Below, piece after piece: positions 23,682 through 33,101 of a stretch of 36,030 nt of DNA (position 1 is the stretch's first letter; each line of letters begins with the position of its first letter). The position numbers and the translations under genes were made by a program. Location of the stretch: the NCBI RefSeq assembly GCF_902859935.1, contig NZ_CADIKI010000038.1, positions 1 through 36,030 of the forward strand, given 5' to 3'. The notes under the pieces are model-generated. The model saw nothing but the letters and a program-made list of their open reading frames with translations. It had not been told where the DNA came from and searched no databases. This DNA is from Paraburkholderia fynbosensis. GTDB taxonomy: Bacteria > Pseudomonadota > Gammaproteobacteria > Burkholderiales > Burkholderiaceae.

Positions 23682-26600
23682 ATGACCCAGATGTCCCGGC
23701 GACAATTCCTGAAAGTTTCTGCCACCACGCTAGCCGGATCGAGTCTCGCCCTGATGGGCTTCTCGCCGGCACCCGCGCTGGCGGAAGTCCGCCAGTACAA
23801 ATTGTCGCGCACAACCGAAACCCGCAACACCTGCCCGTATTGCTCGGTAGGCTGCGGCATCCTGATGTACGGACTGGGCGACAACGCCAAGAATGCGAAG
23901 TCCAGCATCATCCACATCGAAGGCGATCCCGATCATCCGGTCAATCGCGGCACGCTGTGTCCGAAGGGCGCGAGCCTGATCGACTTCATTCATAGCGAAA
24001 GCCGTCTGAAGTATCCCGAGTACCGCGCGGCCGGCGCTAAGGAATGGCAGCGTATTTCGTGGAAAGACGCGCTCGACCGCATCGCGAAGCTGATGAAGGA
24101 AGATCGCGACGCCAACTTCGTCGAGACGACCGAAGACGGCAAGAAGGTCAATCGCTGGCTGACCACCGGCATGCTGGCCGCATCCGCCGGTAGCAATGAA
24201 GTAGGCTATTTGACGCACAAGACTATCCGTAGTCTTGGCATGCTCGGATTCGACAATCAAGCACGTGTCTGACACGGCCCGACGGTGGCAGGTCTTGCCC
24301 CGACGTTTGGCCGTGGAGCGATGACGAACCATTGGGTCGACATCAAGAACGCGGATGTGATTCTCGTGATGGGCGGCAATGCGGCCGAGGCGCACCCGTG
24401 CGGTTTCAAGTGGGTGACGGAAGCCAAGGCGCATCGCAAGGCGAAATTGATCGTGGTCGACCCGCGCTTTACGCGTACGGCGTCGGTGGCGGACTATTAC
24501 GCGCAGCTCCGGACCGGCACGGACATCGTATTCCTGGGCGGCGTGATCAACTATCTGCTCACCAACGACAAGATCCAGCACGAGTACGTGAAGAACTACA
24601 CGGACATGTCGTTCATCGTTCGTGAGGATTTCTCGTTTACCGACGGTCTGTATTCGGGCTACAACGCCGAGAAGCGCAGCTACGACAAGAGTTCGTGGGA
24701 CTACGAGCGCGGCGACGACGGCTTCGCCAAGGTCGATCCGACGCTGCAGAACCCGCGCTGCGTCTATCAGCTGATGAAGCAGCACTACGCGCGCTATACG
24801 CCCGAGCAGGTCGAGAAAATCTGCGGCACGCCGAAGGAGAAGTTCCTGCACGTGTGCGAGATGCTGGCATCGACGGCGGTCCCCGGACGCGCCGGCACGG
24901 TGTTGTACGCGCTCGGCTGGACGCATCACTCGGTCGGCTCGCAGATCATCCGAACCGGCGCGATGGTGCAACTGCTGCTCGGCAACATCGGCATTGCGGG
25001 CGGCGGCATGAATGCGCTGCGCGGTCACTCGAACATCCAGGGGCTGACCGACCTCGGCCTGATGTCGAACCTGCTGCCCGGCTACATGACGTTGCCGATG
25101 GAAGCGGAGCAGGACTTCGACGCGTACATCACGAAGCGCGCCACGCAGCCGCTGCGGCCGAACCAGTTGAGCTACTGGCGCAACTATCGCGCGTTTCATG
25201 TGAGCTTCATGAAGTCCTGGTGGGGCGATAACGCGACGGCCGAGAACAACTTCGGCTTCGACTATCTGCCCAAGCTCGACAAGTCATACGACATGCTGCA
25301 GGTCTTCGAGCTGATGAGTCAAGGCAAGATGACCGGCTACATCGCGCAGGGCTTCAACCCGCTCGCCGCTGCGCCGAACAAGGCGAAGATCGGCGCGAGT
25401 CTGGCCAAGCTGAAGTGGCTCGTCATCATGGACCCGCTCGCTACCGAGACCTCGGAGTTCTGGAAGAATTTCGGCGAGTTCAACGACGTCGATACGGCGT
25501 CGATCCAGACCGAGGTATTCCGTCTGCCGACCACCTGTTTCGCGGAAGAGCGCGGCTCGCTGGTCAGCTCGAGCCGTGTGCTGCAGTGGCACTGGCAGGG
25601 CTCGGACGGCCCGGGCGAATCGAAGAGCGACCTCGAGATCATGTCGGGGCTGTGGCTGCGCATCCGCGACGCTTATCGAAAGGACGGCGGCAAGTATCCC
25701 GATCCGATTGTCAAGATGAGCTGGCCATATGCCAATCCGGAAAACCCGACGCCCGAAGAGATCGCGATGGAGTACAACGGTAAGGCGCTCGCTGACGTCA
25801 CCGACCCGACCGACAAAACCAAGGTGCTCGCGAAGAAGGGCGAGCAGCTGGCGAGCTTCGCACAGTTGCGCGACGACGGCAGTACCGCGAGCGGTTGCTG
25901 GATCTTCTGCGGATCGTGGACTCAGGCGGGCAACCAAATGGGCCGCCGCGACAACTCCGACCCGACCGGCATCGGCAATACGCTGAACTGGGCGTGGGCG
26001 TGGCCCGCGAACCGGCGGATTCTGTACAACCGTGCGTCGTGCGACGTGAGCGGCAAGCCGTTCGATCCGACGCGCAAGCTGATTGCGTGGAACGGCAAGA
26101 CGTGGTCGGGTGCCGATATTCCGGACTTCAAGGCCGACGAGCCGCCTGAAAACGGCATGAATCCGTTCATCATGAATCCGGAGGGTGTCGCGCGCTTCTT
26201 CTCGCGTGACGGTCTGGTCGAAGGACCGTTCCCCGAGCACTACGAGCCGTTCGAAACGCCGCTCGGCTACAACCCGCTGCATCCGGAGAACAAGGCGGTC
26301 GTCAGCAATCCGGCGGCGCGCGTGTTCCCGAACGATCGGGCGGCATTCGGCACCCACGAAAACTTCCCGCATACGGCGACCACCTATCGTCTGACCGAGC
26401 ATTTCCACTACTGGACCAAGCACGCGCACCTGAATGCGATTATTCAGCCGCAGCAGTTCGTGGAGATCGGCGAGGATCTGGCCAAGGAAGTCGGCGTGGT
26501 GGCAGGCGATCGCATCAAGGTCTCGTCCAATCGCGGCCACGTGATTGCGGTCGCGCTCGTCACCAAGCGGATCAAAACGCTGACGATCGAAGGCAAGAAA

Positions 26601-26750
26601 GTCCAGACCGTCGGATTGCCGCTGCACTGGGGCTTCAAGGGCCTCACGCATCCGGGTTATCTCGTCAATACGCTGACGCCCTCGGTGGGCGATGGGAATT
26701 CGCAAACACCGGAATTCAAGTCGTTTCTCGTCAAGGTCGAAAAGGCATAA
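23682..26750 (+). CDS. fdnG/fdoG: formate dehydrogenase major (alpha) subunit, selenocysteine at residue 197
   Basis: 1022 residues reading UGA 24270-24272 as selenocysteine. The reading frame is unchanged on both sides: NQARV before, then Sec, then HGPTVAGLAPTFGRGAMTNH, as in FdnG/FdoG. The N-terminus has a Tat motif SRRQFLK (5-11). A [4Fe-4S] site is Cys51, Cys54, Cys58 and Cys93 (TCPYCSVGCG and GTLCPKGAS). The rest is the molybdopterin-guanine dinucleotide binding domain, and the C-terminal dinucleotide-binding part lies near 870-1000. It oxidises formate to CO2 on the periplasmic side, with Sec and Mo/W-bis-MGD at the active site. A plain translation would wrongly split it into 196- and 821-residue proteins. 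Confidence 0.97.
24270..24304 (+). promoter_or_regulatory. UGA recoding site with bacterial SECIS hairpin
   Basis: UGA (24270-24272) is followed by CGG (24283-24285), a single unpaired U (24286), GGCA (24287-24290), loop GGUCU (24291-24295), UGCC (24296-24299) and CCG (24300-24302). All seven base pairs are Watson-Crick. A bulged U and a GGUCU apical loop are the features that E. coli SelB recognises in fdhF/fdnG. The stem starts 10 bases after UGA. Confidence 0.93.
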
Positions 26751-26759
26751 GGAAAAGAG

Positions 26760-27692
26760 ATGGCACTGCAATCACTGGATATCAGACGCGTGTCCGCCAC
26801 GACCGTGCCCACGCCGCAAGCGCGTGAGCCGGCCACGGGCACCGTCGCCAAGCTCATCGACGTGTCGAAGTGCATTGGCTGCAAGGCGTGTCAGACCGCC
26901 TGCATGGAATGGAACGATCTGCGCGACGAAGTCGGCGTGAACGTCGGCGTCTACGACAACCCGGCCGATCTAACCGAGCATTCGTGGACCGTCATGCGGT
27001 TCTCCGAGTACGAGAATCAGCAAGGCGATCTGGAGTGGCTGATCCGCAAGGACGGCTGCATGCACTGCGACGATCCGGGCTGTCTGAAGGCCTGTCCGGC
27101 GCCTGGCGCGATCGTGCAGTACACGAACGGCATCGTGGATTTCCACGAGGAAAACTGCATCGGCTGCGGCTATTGCATAACCGGTTGCCCGTTCAACGTG
27201 CCGCGCATTTCGAAGAAGGACCATCGCGCGTACAAGTGCACGCTGTGTTCGGATCGCGTCGCGGTCGGCCAGGAGCCGGCGTGCGTGAAGACCTGCCCAA
27301 CCGGCGCGATCATGTTCGGCACCAAGGAGGACATGCACCAGCAGGCCGCGGACCGGATCGTGGATCTGAAGGAGCGGGGTTTCCAGAACGCCGGTCTGTA
27401 CGATCCCGCCGGAGTGGGCGGCACGCACGTGATGTATGTGCTGCACCATGCCGACCGGCCGGGTCTGTATCACGGTCTGCCGGAGAATCCTAAGATCAGC
27501 GTGATGGTCTCGCTGTGGAAGGGTCTCGCGAAACCGCTGGCGCTGGCGGGTATTGCGTTCGCGGCCATGGCCGGCTTCTTCCATTACACGCGTGTCGGTC
27601 CGAACGAGGTGACGGCGGAAGACGAAGCCGTAGCACAACGCGAAGCCGACGAAGCACGCCGTTCGAGGGAGGCATCCAATGAAGCACCCTGA
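26760..27692 (+). CDS. fdxH/fdoH: formate dehydrogenase iron-sulfur (beta) subunit
   Basis: 310 residues with AAGGAAAAGAG as ribosome site. Four ferredoxin-type [4Fe-4S] clusters are encoded: CIGCKACQTAC (Cys38, 41, 44 and 48), CMHCDDPGCLKACP, CIGCGYCITGCPFNVP and CTLCSDRVAVGQEPACVKTCPTG split over two loops. A single membrane segment near residues 255-275 (GIAFAAMAGFFHY) anchors it on the periplasmic face. It passes electrons from the Sec/Mo subunit to the cytochrome b subunit. The start is 9 bases after the alpha stop, and the end overlaps the gamma gene by 14 bases. Confidence 0.96.
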   Translation: MALQSLDIRRVSATTVPTPQAREPATGTVAKLIDVSKCIGCKACQTACMEWNDLRDEVGVNVGVYDNPADLTEHSWTVMRFSEYENQQGDLEWLIRKDGCMHCDDPGCLKACPAPGAIVQYTNGIVDFHEENCIGCGYCITGCPFNVPRISKKDHRAYKCTLCSDRVAVGQEPACVKTCPTGAIMFGTKEDMHQQAADRIVDLKERGFQNAGLYDPAGVGGTHVMYVLHHADRPGLYHGLPENPKISVMVSLWKGLAKPLALAGIAFAAMAGFFHYTRVGPNEVTAEDEAVAQREADEARRSREASNEAP

Positions 27693-28335
27693 GCATACCG
27701 GGCTGAAGGACGTGAAGGGCCATAGCCTGATCGTGCGCTATACGCCGAACGAGCGCACGAATCACTGGATCACCGCGATCACGTTCGTGTTGCTGGCGCT
27801 TTCCGGCCTCGCTATGTTTCATCCGGCGATGGCGTGGCTCTATGCGGTCTTCGGCGGCGGGCAATGGACGCGGATTCTGCATCCGTTCGTCGGCTGCGTG
27901 ATGTTCGTGTCGTTCCTGATTCTTGCGTTGCGCTTCTGGCATCACAACTATCTCGACCAGGCCGACATCCAGTGGATGAGGCAGATCGACGACGTGCTCA
28001 ACAATCGTGAGGAAAAGCTCCCCGCGATCGGCAAGTACAACGCCGGTCAGAAGCTGCTGTTCTTCACGATGGTGGTTTGCCTTGTGCTGTTGCTCGCGAG
28101 CGGCATCGTGATCTGGCGGCGCTACTTCTCGTTCTATTTCCCGATCGGGGTCATCCGGCTCGCGGCGCTGGTGCATGCGGCTACCGCGTTCGTGCTGATC
28201 GTCGGTATCGTCGTGCATATTTATGCGGCGTTGTGGGTGAAGGGCTCGATCGGCGCGATGACGCGCGGTACGGTCACGTACGGCTGGGCGCGCAAGCATC
28301 ACCCGAACTGGTTCAAGGAAATCATCGGCAAATAA
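27679..28335 (+). CDS. fdnI/fdoI: formate dehydrogenase cytochrome b (gamma) subunit
   Basis: 218 residues with four predicted membrane helices. The start MKHPEHTGLKDVKGHSLIVR is followed by YTPNERTNHWITAITFVLLAL with the first haem His, then FHPAMAWLYAVFGGGQWTRI, LHPFVGCVMFVSF, and LAALVHAATAFVLIVGIVVH with further haem-ligand histidines. It transfers electrons across the membrane to quinone. Its start lies inside the beta gene, implying coupled translation. Confidence 0.96.
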   Translation: MKHPEHTGLKDVKGHSLIVRYTPNERTNHWITAITFVLLALSGLAMFHPAMAWLYAVFGGGQWTRILHPFVGCVMFVSFLILALRFWHHNYLDQADIQWMRQIDDVLNNREEKLPAIGKYNAGQKLLFFTMVVCLVLLLASGIVIWRRYFSFYFPIGVIRLAALVHAATAFVLIVGIVVHIYAALWVKGSIGAMTRGTVTYGWARKHHPNWFKEIIGK

Positions 28336-28363
28336 GGCCGCGCGTTTCAGCGTCCTGCACACC

Positions 28364-28410
28364 GAGCCGCCGCCTTTGTTCGACGAAGCGCGGCGGCTCT
28401 TCAGTTTTTA
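28364..28410 (+). terminator. hairpin with T run between fdnI and fdhE
   Basis: GAGCCGCCGC (28364-28373) pairs with GCGGCGGCTC (28390-28399), a 10-bp GC-rich stem, and is followed by TTCAGTTTTT (28400-28409). It ends right at the fdhE ribosome site (GAGG at 28411-28414). It should stop most transcripts leaving the structural genes, so that fdhE-selAB are made at a lower level or from another promoter. Confidence 0.75.
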
Positions 28411-28422
28411 GAGGTCGATATA

Positions 28423-29424
28423 GTGGTTCAACGCATTCTGGAAGCGGGCGACATCGAGGCGCTCGATCACACGGCGATTCCGCGCATCCGCATGCCGGAA
28501 CGCCTCGCGGTGTTTGCGCCGCGCGCCGCGCGCCTGCGCCAGCTCGCGGGTCTCAACAATCCGATCGCCGGTTACCTGCGCCTGATGGCCGTGCTGGCCG
28601 ACGCGCAGCAGGCGGTGATCGCGGGCTTCAAGGCGCAGCCGCCGAGCCCCGAGTTGATCGCGAGTGCGCAGCAGCATTCGATGCCGCTGATCCCCGCGCT
28701 CTCCGGCGTCCGCGATCCCGCGTGGCGCGCGGTGCTGAGCCAGTTGCTCGACAAGCTCGAAGCCGCCGGACCGCTCACGCCGCCGCTCGTGGAATTGATC
28801 GCGCGCTTGCGCACGCTCGACACCGCCACGCTCGACGCTCAGGCCGATGCGATCTTCGCGCAGCGCTTCGACGAAGTCGATCCCGCCAGCGCGCCGTTCA
28901 TCATGGCCGCGCTGCAGGTAGTCTGGACCGATCTCGCCGCCGACATCGACAAGCGCGAAGTGCCGTACATCGAAACGCTCGGGCTGTGTCCCGTGTGCGG
29001 CTCGCACCCGGTGGCGAGCATCGTGCGGGTGGGCGGCGTGTACGACAACTACCGTTACCTGCAATGCGGTTTGTGTTCGACCGAGTGGCACATGGTGCGC
29101 TCGAAATGCTCGAACTGCGATTCGACCAAGGGCATCGCCTATCACGTGGTCGGCTCGCCGGACGCTGACGAAGCGACGCGGGAAGCCGAATCGAAAAACG
29201 CCGTATTAAAGGCGGAGTCGTGCGACGAATGCCATACTTACCGGAAGATCGGCATTCAGTCGAAGGATTACGATTTCGAGCCGTTCGCGGACGATCTCGC
29301 CAGCCTCACGCTGGATCTGCTGATGGGGGCGGAGGGTTACCGGCGCGCGTCGCCGCATCCGTGGTTGTGGCCGGAGCAGGCTGGCGACGCGGATGAGCCC
29401 GCCAGCGAGTCCGGGTCCGACTAG
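28423..29424 (+). CDS. fdhE: formate dehydrogenase accessory protein FdhE
   Basis: 333 residues from GTG 28423, with GAGG 8 bases upstream; the E. coli protein has 309. The four C-x-x-C motifs of the family are present in the C-terminal half: CPVCGSHP, CGLCSTEWHM, CSNCDSTKG and CDECHTYRK, forming a rubredoxin-like iron site. FdhE is cytoplasmic and needed for activity of the Tat-exported formate dehydrogenase, probably by sulfuration or redox maturation of the Mo-bis-MGD centre. It sits between the structural genes and selA. Confidence 0.94.
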   Translation: MVQRILEAGDIEALDHTAIPRIRMPERLAVFAPRAARLRQLAGLNNPIAGYLRLMAVLADAQQAVIAGFKAQPPSPELIASAQQHSMPLIPALSGVRDPAWRAVLSQLLDKLEAAGPLTPPLVELIARLRTLDTATLDAQADAIFAQRFDEVDPASAPFIMAALQVVWTDLAADIDKREVPYIETLGLCPVCGSHPVASIVRVGGVYDNYRYLQCGLCSTEWHMVRSKCSNCDSTKGIAYHVVGSPDADEATREAESKNAVLKAESCDECHTYRKIGIQSKDYDFEPFADDLASLTLDLLMGAEGYRRASPHPWLWPEQAGDADEPASESGSD

Positions 29425-29458
29425 AATCGGCCGGACACCACTTCAAAGGGATTGCTTC

Positions 29459-30901
29459 GTGAGCGATGTGAGCGGCTCGGAATTGCGCGCGCTGATGGCG
29501 CGCGTGCCGTCGGTGGAGAAGGTCATGGCGTCGGCGGAATTCGCGGCGCTGATCGGCGACTATGGTCGTACGCAGGTGCTGGGCGCTGTGCGCGCCGCGC
29601 TCGACGCGTGGCGCGCCAGCGCGCAGGCGGGCGATGCATCCGTCAGCGCGCTCGACATCGCCCGGCTGCACGCCGCGGTCGAAGTCGCGCTGCGCAAGCG
29701 CAACGCGTCGCGCTTGCGCAGCGTGTTCAATCTGACCGGCACGGTGCTGCACACCAACCTCGGCCGCGCGCTACTGCCCGACGAGGCGGTGCAGGCCGTG
29801 ATGAAGGCGCTCACGCAGCCCGCCAACCTCGAGTTCGATCTCGCCACCGGCAAGCGCGGCGATCGAGACGACCTCATTGACGAACTCATCTGCGAACTGA
29901 CCGGTGCCGAAGCGGCCACCGTGGTCAACAACAACGCCGCCGCAGTGCTGCTGACGCTGTCTGCGCTGGCGTCGAAGAAAGAAGTGGTCGTGTCGCGCGG
30001 TGAGCTGGTGGAGATCGGCGGCGCGTTTCGCATTCCTGACATCATGAGCCGCGCGGGCGCCAGACTGCGCGAGGTCGGCACGACCAATCGCACGCATCTG
30101 AAGGACTACGCCGAAGCCATCGGTCCGCAAACCGCGCTGCTGATGAAGGTCCACGCGAGCAACTATGCGATCACCGGCTTCACCAAGGAAGCCGGCCTCG
30201 ACGAAATCGCGCCGCTTGCGCATGAGCGCGGCCTCGCGGTCGCCGTGGACCTCGGCAGCGGCACGCTGGTCGATCTGAGCCAATGGGGCTTGCCGCGCGA
30301 GCCGACCGTGCGCGAAACCGTCGAAGCCGGCGCGGACCTCGTCACGTTCAGCGGCGACAAGCTGCTTGGCGGCCCGCAAGCGGGCTTGATCGTGGGGCGG
30401 CGCGATCTGATCGCGAAGATCAAGAAGCATCCGCTCAAGCGCGCGCTGCGTGTCGGCAAGCTGACGCTCGCGGCGCTGGAGCCGGTGCTGCAGTTGTATC
30501 GCACGCCCGAAAAACTGCTGGATCGGCTGACCACGCTGCGCCTGCTTACGCGTGGCGCCGACGACATCCGGCTCGCCGCCGAGCGTGTGCAGCCGGCTTT
30601 ACAGCGCGCGCTCGGCGAACGCTATGCGGTGCTCGCGGAGCCGATGTTCAGCCAGATCGGCAGCGGCGCGTTGCCGGTCGATGTGCTGCCGAGCTACGGC
30701 CTCGCCGTCAGGGTGGCCGGCGGCAAACGCGGCGGACGTCATCTGTTGGCGGTGGAAAAGCTGCTGCGCGAGATGGCGCGGCCGGTGATCGGCCGGATCG
30801 CGGACGATGCGCTGCGCCTCGATCTGCGCTGCCTCGAAGCCGCCGATGAAGCGCAACTGATCGCGCAGTTGACCGAACACCTGAAGGGCGTGAAGGCATG
30901 A
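29459..30901 (+). CDS. selA: L-seryl-tRNA(Sec) selenium transferase
   Basis: 480 residues from GTG 29459, with AAAGGGA 8 bases upstream; an earlier start inside fdhE is less likely. The N-terminal domain (about 1-60) binds tRNA-Sec. The PLP fold carries NLTGTVLHTNLGRALL, AATVVNNNAAAVLLTL, VVSRGELVEIGGAFRIPDIM, AVDLGSGTLVDLS and the Schiff-base lysine Lys301 in TFSGDKLLGGPQAG (E. coli Lys295). It converts Ser-tRNA-Sec to Sec-tRNA-Sec with selenophosphate; the family works as a decamer. Its stop overlaps the selB start as ATGA. Confidence 0.97.
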   Translation: MSDVSGSELRALMARVPSVEKVMASAEFAALIGDYGRTQVLGAVRAALDAWRASAQAGDASVSALDIARLHAAVEVALRKRNASRLRSVFNLTGTVLHTNLGRALLPDEAVQAVMKALTQPANLEFDLATGKRGDRDDLIDELICELTGAEAATVVNNNAAAVLLTLSALASKKEVVVSRGELVEIGGAFRIPDIMSRAGARLREVGTTNRTHLKDYAEAIGPQTALLMKVHASNYAITGFTKEAGLDEIAPLAHERGLAVAVDLGSGTLVDLSQWGLPREPTVRETVEAGADLVTFSGDKLLGGPQAGLIVGRRDLIAKIKKHPLKRALRVGKLTLAALEPVLQLYRTPEKLLDRLTTLRLLTRGADDIRLAAERVQPALQRALGERYAVLAEPMFSQIGSGALPVDVLPSYGLAVRVAGGKRGGRHLLAVEKLLREMARPVIGRIADDALRLDLRCLEAADEAQLIAQLTEHLKGVKA

Positions 30902-32817
30902 TCGTCGGCACGGCGGGGCACATCGACCACGGCAAGACGAGCCTGGTAAAGGCGTTGTCGGGCGTCGATACGGACCGGCTGAAGGAAGAAAAAGCGCGCG
31001 GCATTTCGATCGAACTGGGTTACGCGTACGTGCCGCTCCAGAACGGCGACGTGCTCGGCCTGATCGACGTGCCGGGCCACGAAAAGCTCGTGCATACGAT
31101 GACCGCGGGCGCGAGCGGCATCGATTTCGCGCTCCTCGTGATTGCCGCCGACGACGGTGTGATGCCGCAAACGCGCGAGCATCTGGCGATCGTGGAACTG
31201 CTCGGCATTCAGTGCGGCGCGATTGCGTTGACCAAGGTGGATCGCGTGGATGCGCAGCGGCTGCGGGAAGTGCGCGATGAACTCGCTGCGTTGGTGAGCG
31301 GCGGCGTGCTGAAGGATGCGCCCGTGTTCGAGACCTGCGCGACGCGCGCTGACGATGCCGGCGTGGCCGCGTTGAAAGCGCATCTGCACGCGGCCGCCGA
31401 GGCGTGGCATATGAAGCGCGCCGACGGCCTGTTCCGGCTTGCCGTCGACCGGGTCTTCACACTCGCGGGGCAAGGCACCATCGCCACCGGGACCGTGGTC
31501 GCCGGCAGCGTGACGGTCGGCGAGACGATGTTGCTGGCGCCGAAGAATCAGGCGGTGCGGGTGCGCAGCATTCATGCGCAGAATCGGCCGGCCGAGACCG
31601 GGCGTGCCGGCGAGCGCTGTGCGTTGAATCTGGCGGGCATCGAAAAGAGTGCGATCGATCGCGGCGACTGGATCGTCGATCCGCGTCTGTCGCAAGCGTC
31701 GGAGCGGCTCGACGTGATGCTGACGCTGCTCGCCGATGCGCCGCTCACGCTCGAGCATTGGGCGCCGCTGCATGTGCATTTGGGCACACAACATCAGGTT
31801 GCGCATGTCGCATTGCTCGAAGGCGAAACACTCGGCGCCGGTCAGCGCGCTCGTGTGCAACTCGTGTTCGAGCGGCCCGTGTGCGCGGTGGCGGGTGACC
31901 GATTCGTCGTGCGCAATGCGCAGGCCGATCGAACCGTGGGCGGTGGGCATGTGCTCGATGCATTCGCGCCGTCGCGCAAACGGCGCTCGGCCGAGCGGCT
32001 CGCGTGGCTCGATGCGATCCAGACAATGCTCGACACCGGCGCGCTCGACGCGATGTTCGCGAGGGCGCCGCACGGTTTGTCGCGCGCGTTGCTGGAAAGG
32101 CTGACGGGCATGCCGGGGGCTGCGCTCGCGTTGCCGTCCAGCACTCGCGTGGTCGAATTGCCTCGCCACGATGCGTTGCTGGTCGCCGATGCTTCATGGC
32201 AGGCGTTGGACAACCGGCTGATATCGACGCTGACGCAATATCACGAGCGCTCGCCGGACGAACTGGGCCCGGACGTGTCGCGCTTGCGGCGAATCGCTGC
32301 GCCTTTGGTGGACGATGCGCTGTGGCGCGCGCTGGTCGACGAAGCGGCGGCGCGCGGTGCGGTGGTCAAGCGCGGGCCATGGCTGCATTTGCCTCACCAC
32401 ACCATGACGCTCGACGACGCCGACCGGGCGCTCGCGGCAGCGCTGCTGCCGGCGGTCAAGGCAGGGCGCTTCGATCCGCCGTGGGTGCGTGATCTGGCGA
32501 GCGCGCATGGTGTGCCCGAGGAGCGTGTGCGTCAATTGATGCGCAAACTCGCGCGCCAAGGCGAGCTTTTTCAGGTCGTGCATGACCTCTTTTATCACCC
32601 GGAAATGATTCGCGAACTGGCTGCCATCGCGGCGACCGAAGCACAGAAAAACGCGGGCACGGTAGGCGCCGCGCCTTTTCGTGATGCCACCGGATTGGGA
32701 CGCAAGCGCGCGATCCAGCTTTTGGAATTCTTCGACCGGGTTGGGTATACTCGCTTCCACCGTGGCCTGCACCTGATGCGCACGGATAGTCGTTGGCTCG
32801 ATCTGCTGATCGAGTAA
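30898..32817 (+). CDS. selB: selenocysteine-specific elongation factor
   Basis: 639 residues. The GTPase domain has G1 GHIDHGKT (7-14), the RGISIELGYAY switch, G3 DVPGHEKL and G4 TKVD. EF-Tu-like domains 2 and 3 follow (VFTLAGQGTIATGTVVAGSV and a VGGGHVLD segment). The C-terminal winged helices (about 380-639) that bind the SECIS hairpin are present, for example ERVRQLMRKLARQGELFQV, ending in GYTRFHRGLHLM. It delivers Sec-tRNA-Sec to the UGA codon of the alpha subunit. selC lies only 20 bases downstream, so one transcript may carry both. Confidence 0.97.
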   Translation: MIVGTAGHIDHGKTSLVKALSGVDTDRLKEEKARGISIELGYAYVPLQNGDVLGLIDVPGHEKLVHTMTAGASGIDFALLVIAADDGVMPQTREHLAIVELLGIQCGAIALTKVDRVDAQRLREVRDELAALVSGGVLKDAPVFETCATRADDAGVAALKAHLHAAAEAWHMKRADGLFRLAVDRVFTLAGQGTIATGTVVAGSVTVGETMLLAPKNQAVRVRSIHAQNRPAETGRAGERCALNLAGIEKSAIDRGDWIVDPRLSQASERLDVMLTLLADAPLTLEHWAPLHVHLGTQHQVAHVALLEGETLGAGQRARVQLVFERPVCAVAGDRFVVRNAQADRTVGGGHVLDAFAPSRKRRSAERLAWLDAIQTMLDTGALDAMFARAPHGLSRALLERLTGMPGAALALPSSTRVVELPRHDALLVADASWQALDNRLISTLTQYHERSPDELGPDVSRLRRIAAPLVDDALWRALVDEAAARGAVVKRGPWLHLPHHTMTLDDADRALAAALLPAVKAGRFDPPWVRDLASAHGVPEERVRQLMRKLARQGELFQVVHDLFYHPEMIRELAAIAATEAQKNAGTVGAAPFRDATGLGRKRAIQLLEFFDRVGYTRFHRGLHLMRTDSRWLDLLIE

Positions 32818-32837
32818 CGCGTAGTTCAATCACCGAA

Positions 32838-32930
32838 GGAAGGCATTCGTATCCGGTGGTGCGGCTGGGCTTCAAACCCAGTTGAGGACGTCAGACGTTC
32901 TCAGGTCGGTTCGACTCCGGCTGCCTTCCG
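32838..32930 (+). tRNA. selC: selenocysteine tRNA (anticodon UCA)
   Basis: 93 bases to the discriminator. The eight-base acceptor stem GGAAGGCA pairs with TGCCTTCC. The anticodon loop CTGGG-CTTCAAA-CCCAG contains UCA at 32872-32874. The long variable arm GAGGACG...CGTTCTC and the T-arm GTCGG-TTCGACT-CCGGC are the marks of tRNA-Sec. The discriminator is G, as usual. CCA is not encoded; CCC follows, so CCA must be added, or the 3' end has been altered by an insertion event. Confidence 0.97.
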
Positions 32931-33101
32931 CCCGGAAGGGCTTCCCGCGCAGTCCCACAGTCTCCCGGAACACCCGTAACCAATTGATTTTGCGTGATTT
33001 GTGGGTAACGGCGTGCTTGCGCCATTCCGCACCGTCCCGCACAATTTCCGCACGAAGTATGGGTAGCGGAATGGGTTTTGTGGGTAGGAATGGAGGGCAA
33101 C
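32931..33101. other. selC-integrase junction with candidate arm-type sites
   Basis: Three TGGGTA direct repeats (33002-33007, 33060-33065 and 33081-33086) lie in the leader of the integrase remnant, where integrase arm-binding sites are expected. CGGAAGG at 32933-32939 is complementary to the tRNA 3' strand CCTTCCG (32924-32930) and repeats its 5' acceptor sequence. Their use as arm sites is inference. Confidence 0.4.

Noticed and set aside
23730..25199. 489-codon minus-strand frame inside the fdh alpha gene
   Set aside because: Antisense shadow produced by GC-rich codon bias; no motif and no start signal.
24285..26750. Separate 821-residue formate dehydrogenase gene starting after the UGA
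   Set aside because: No ribosome site precedes 24285, the [4Fe-4S] and Tat parts would be missing, and the frame joins exactly with the upstream part through Sec.
32924..32939. Terminator formed by CCTTCCG-CC-CGGAAGG at the selC end
   Set aside because: The loop has only two bases, half of the stem is the tRNA acceptor strand, and no T run follows.
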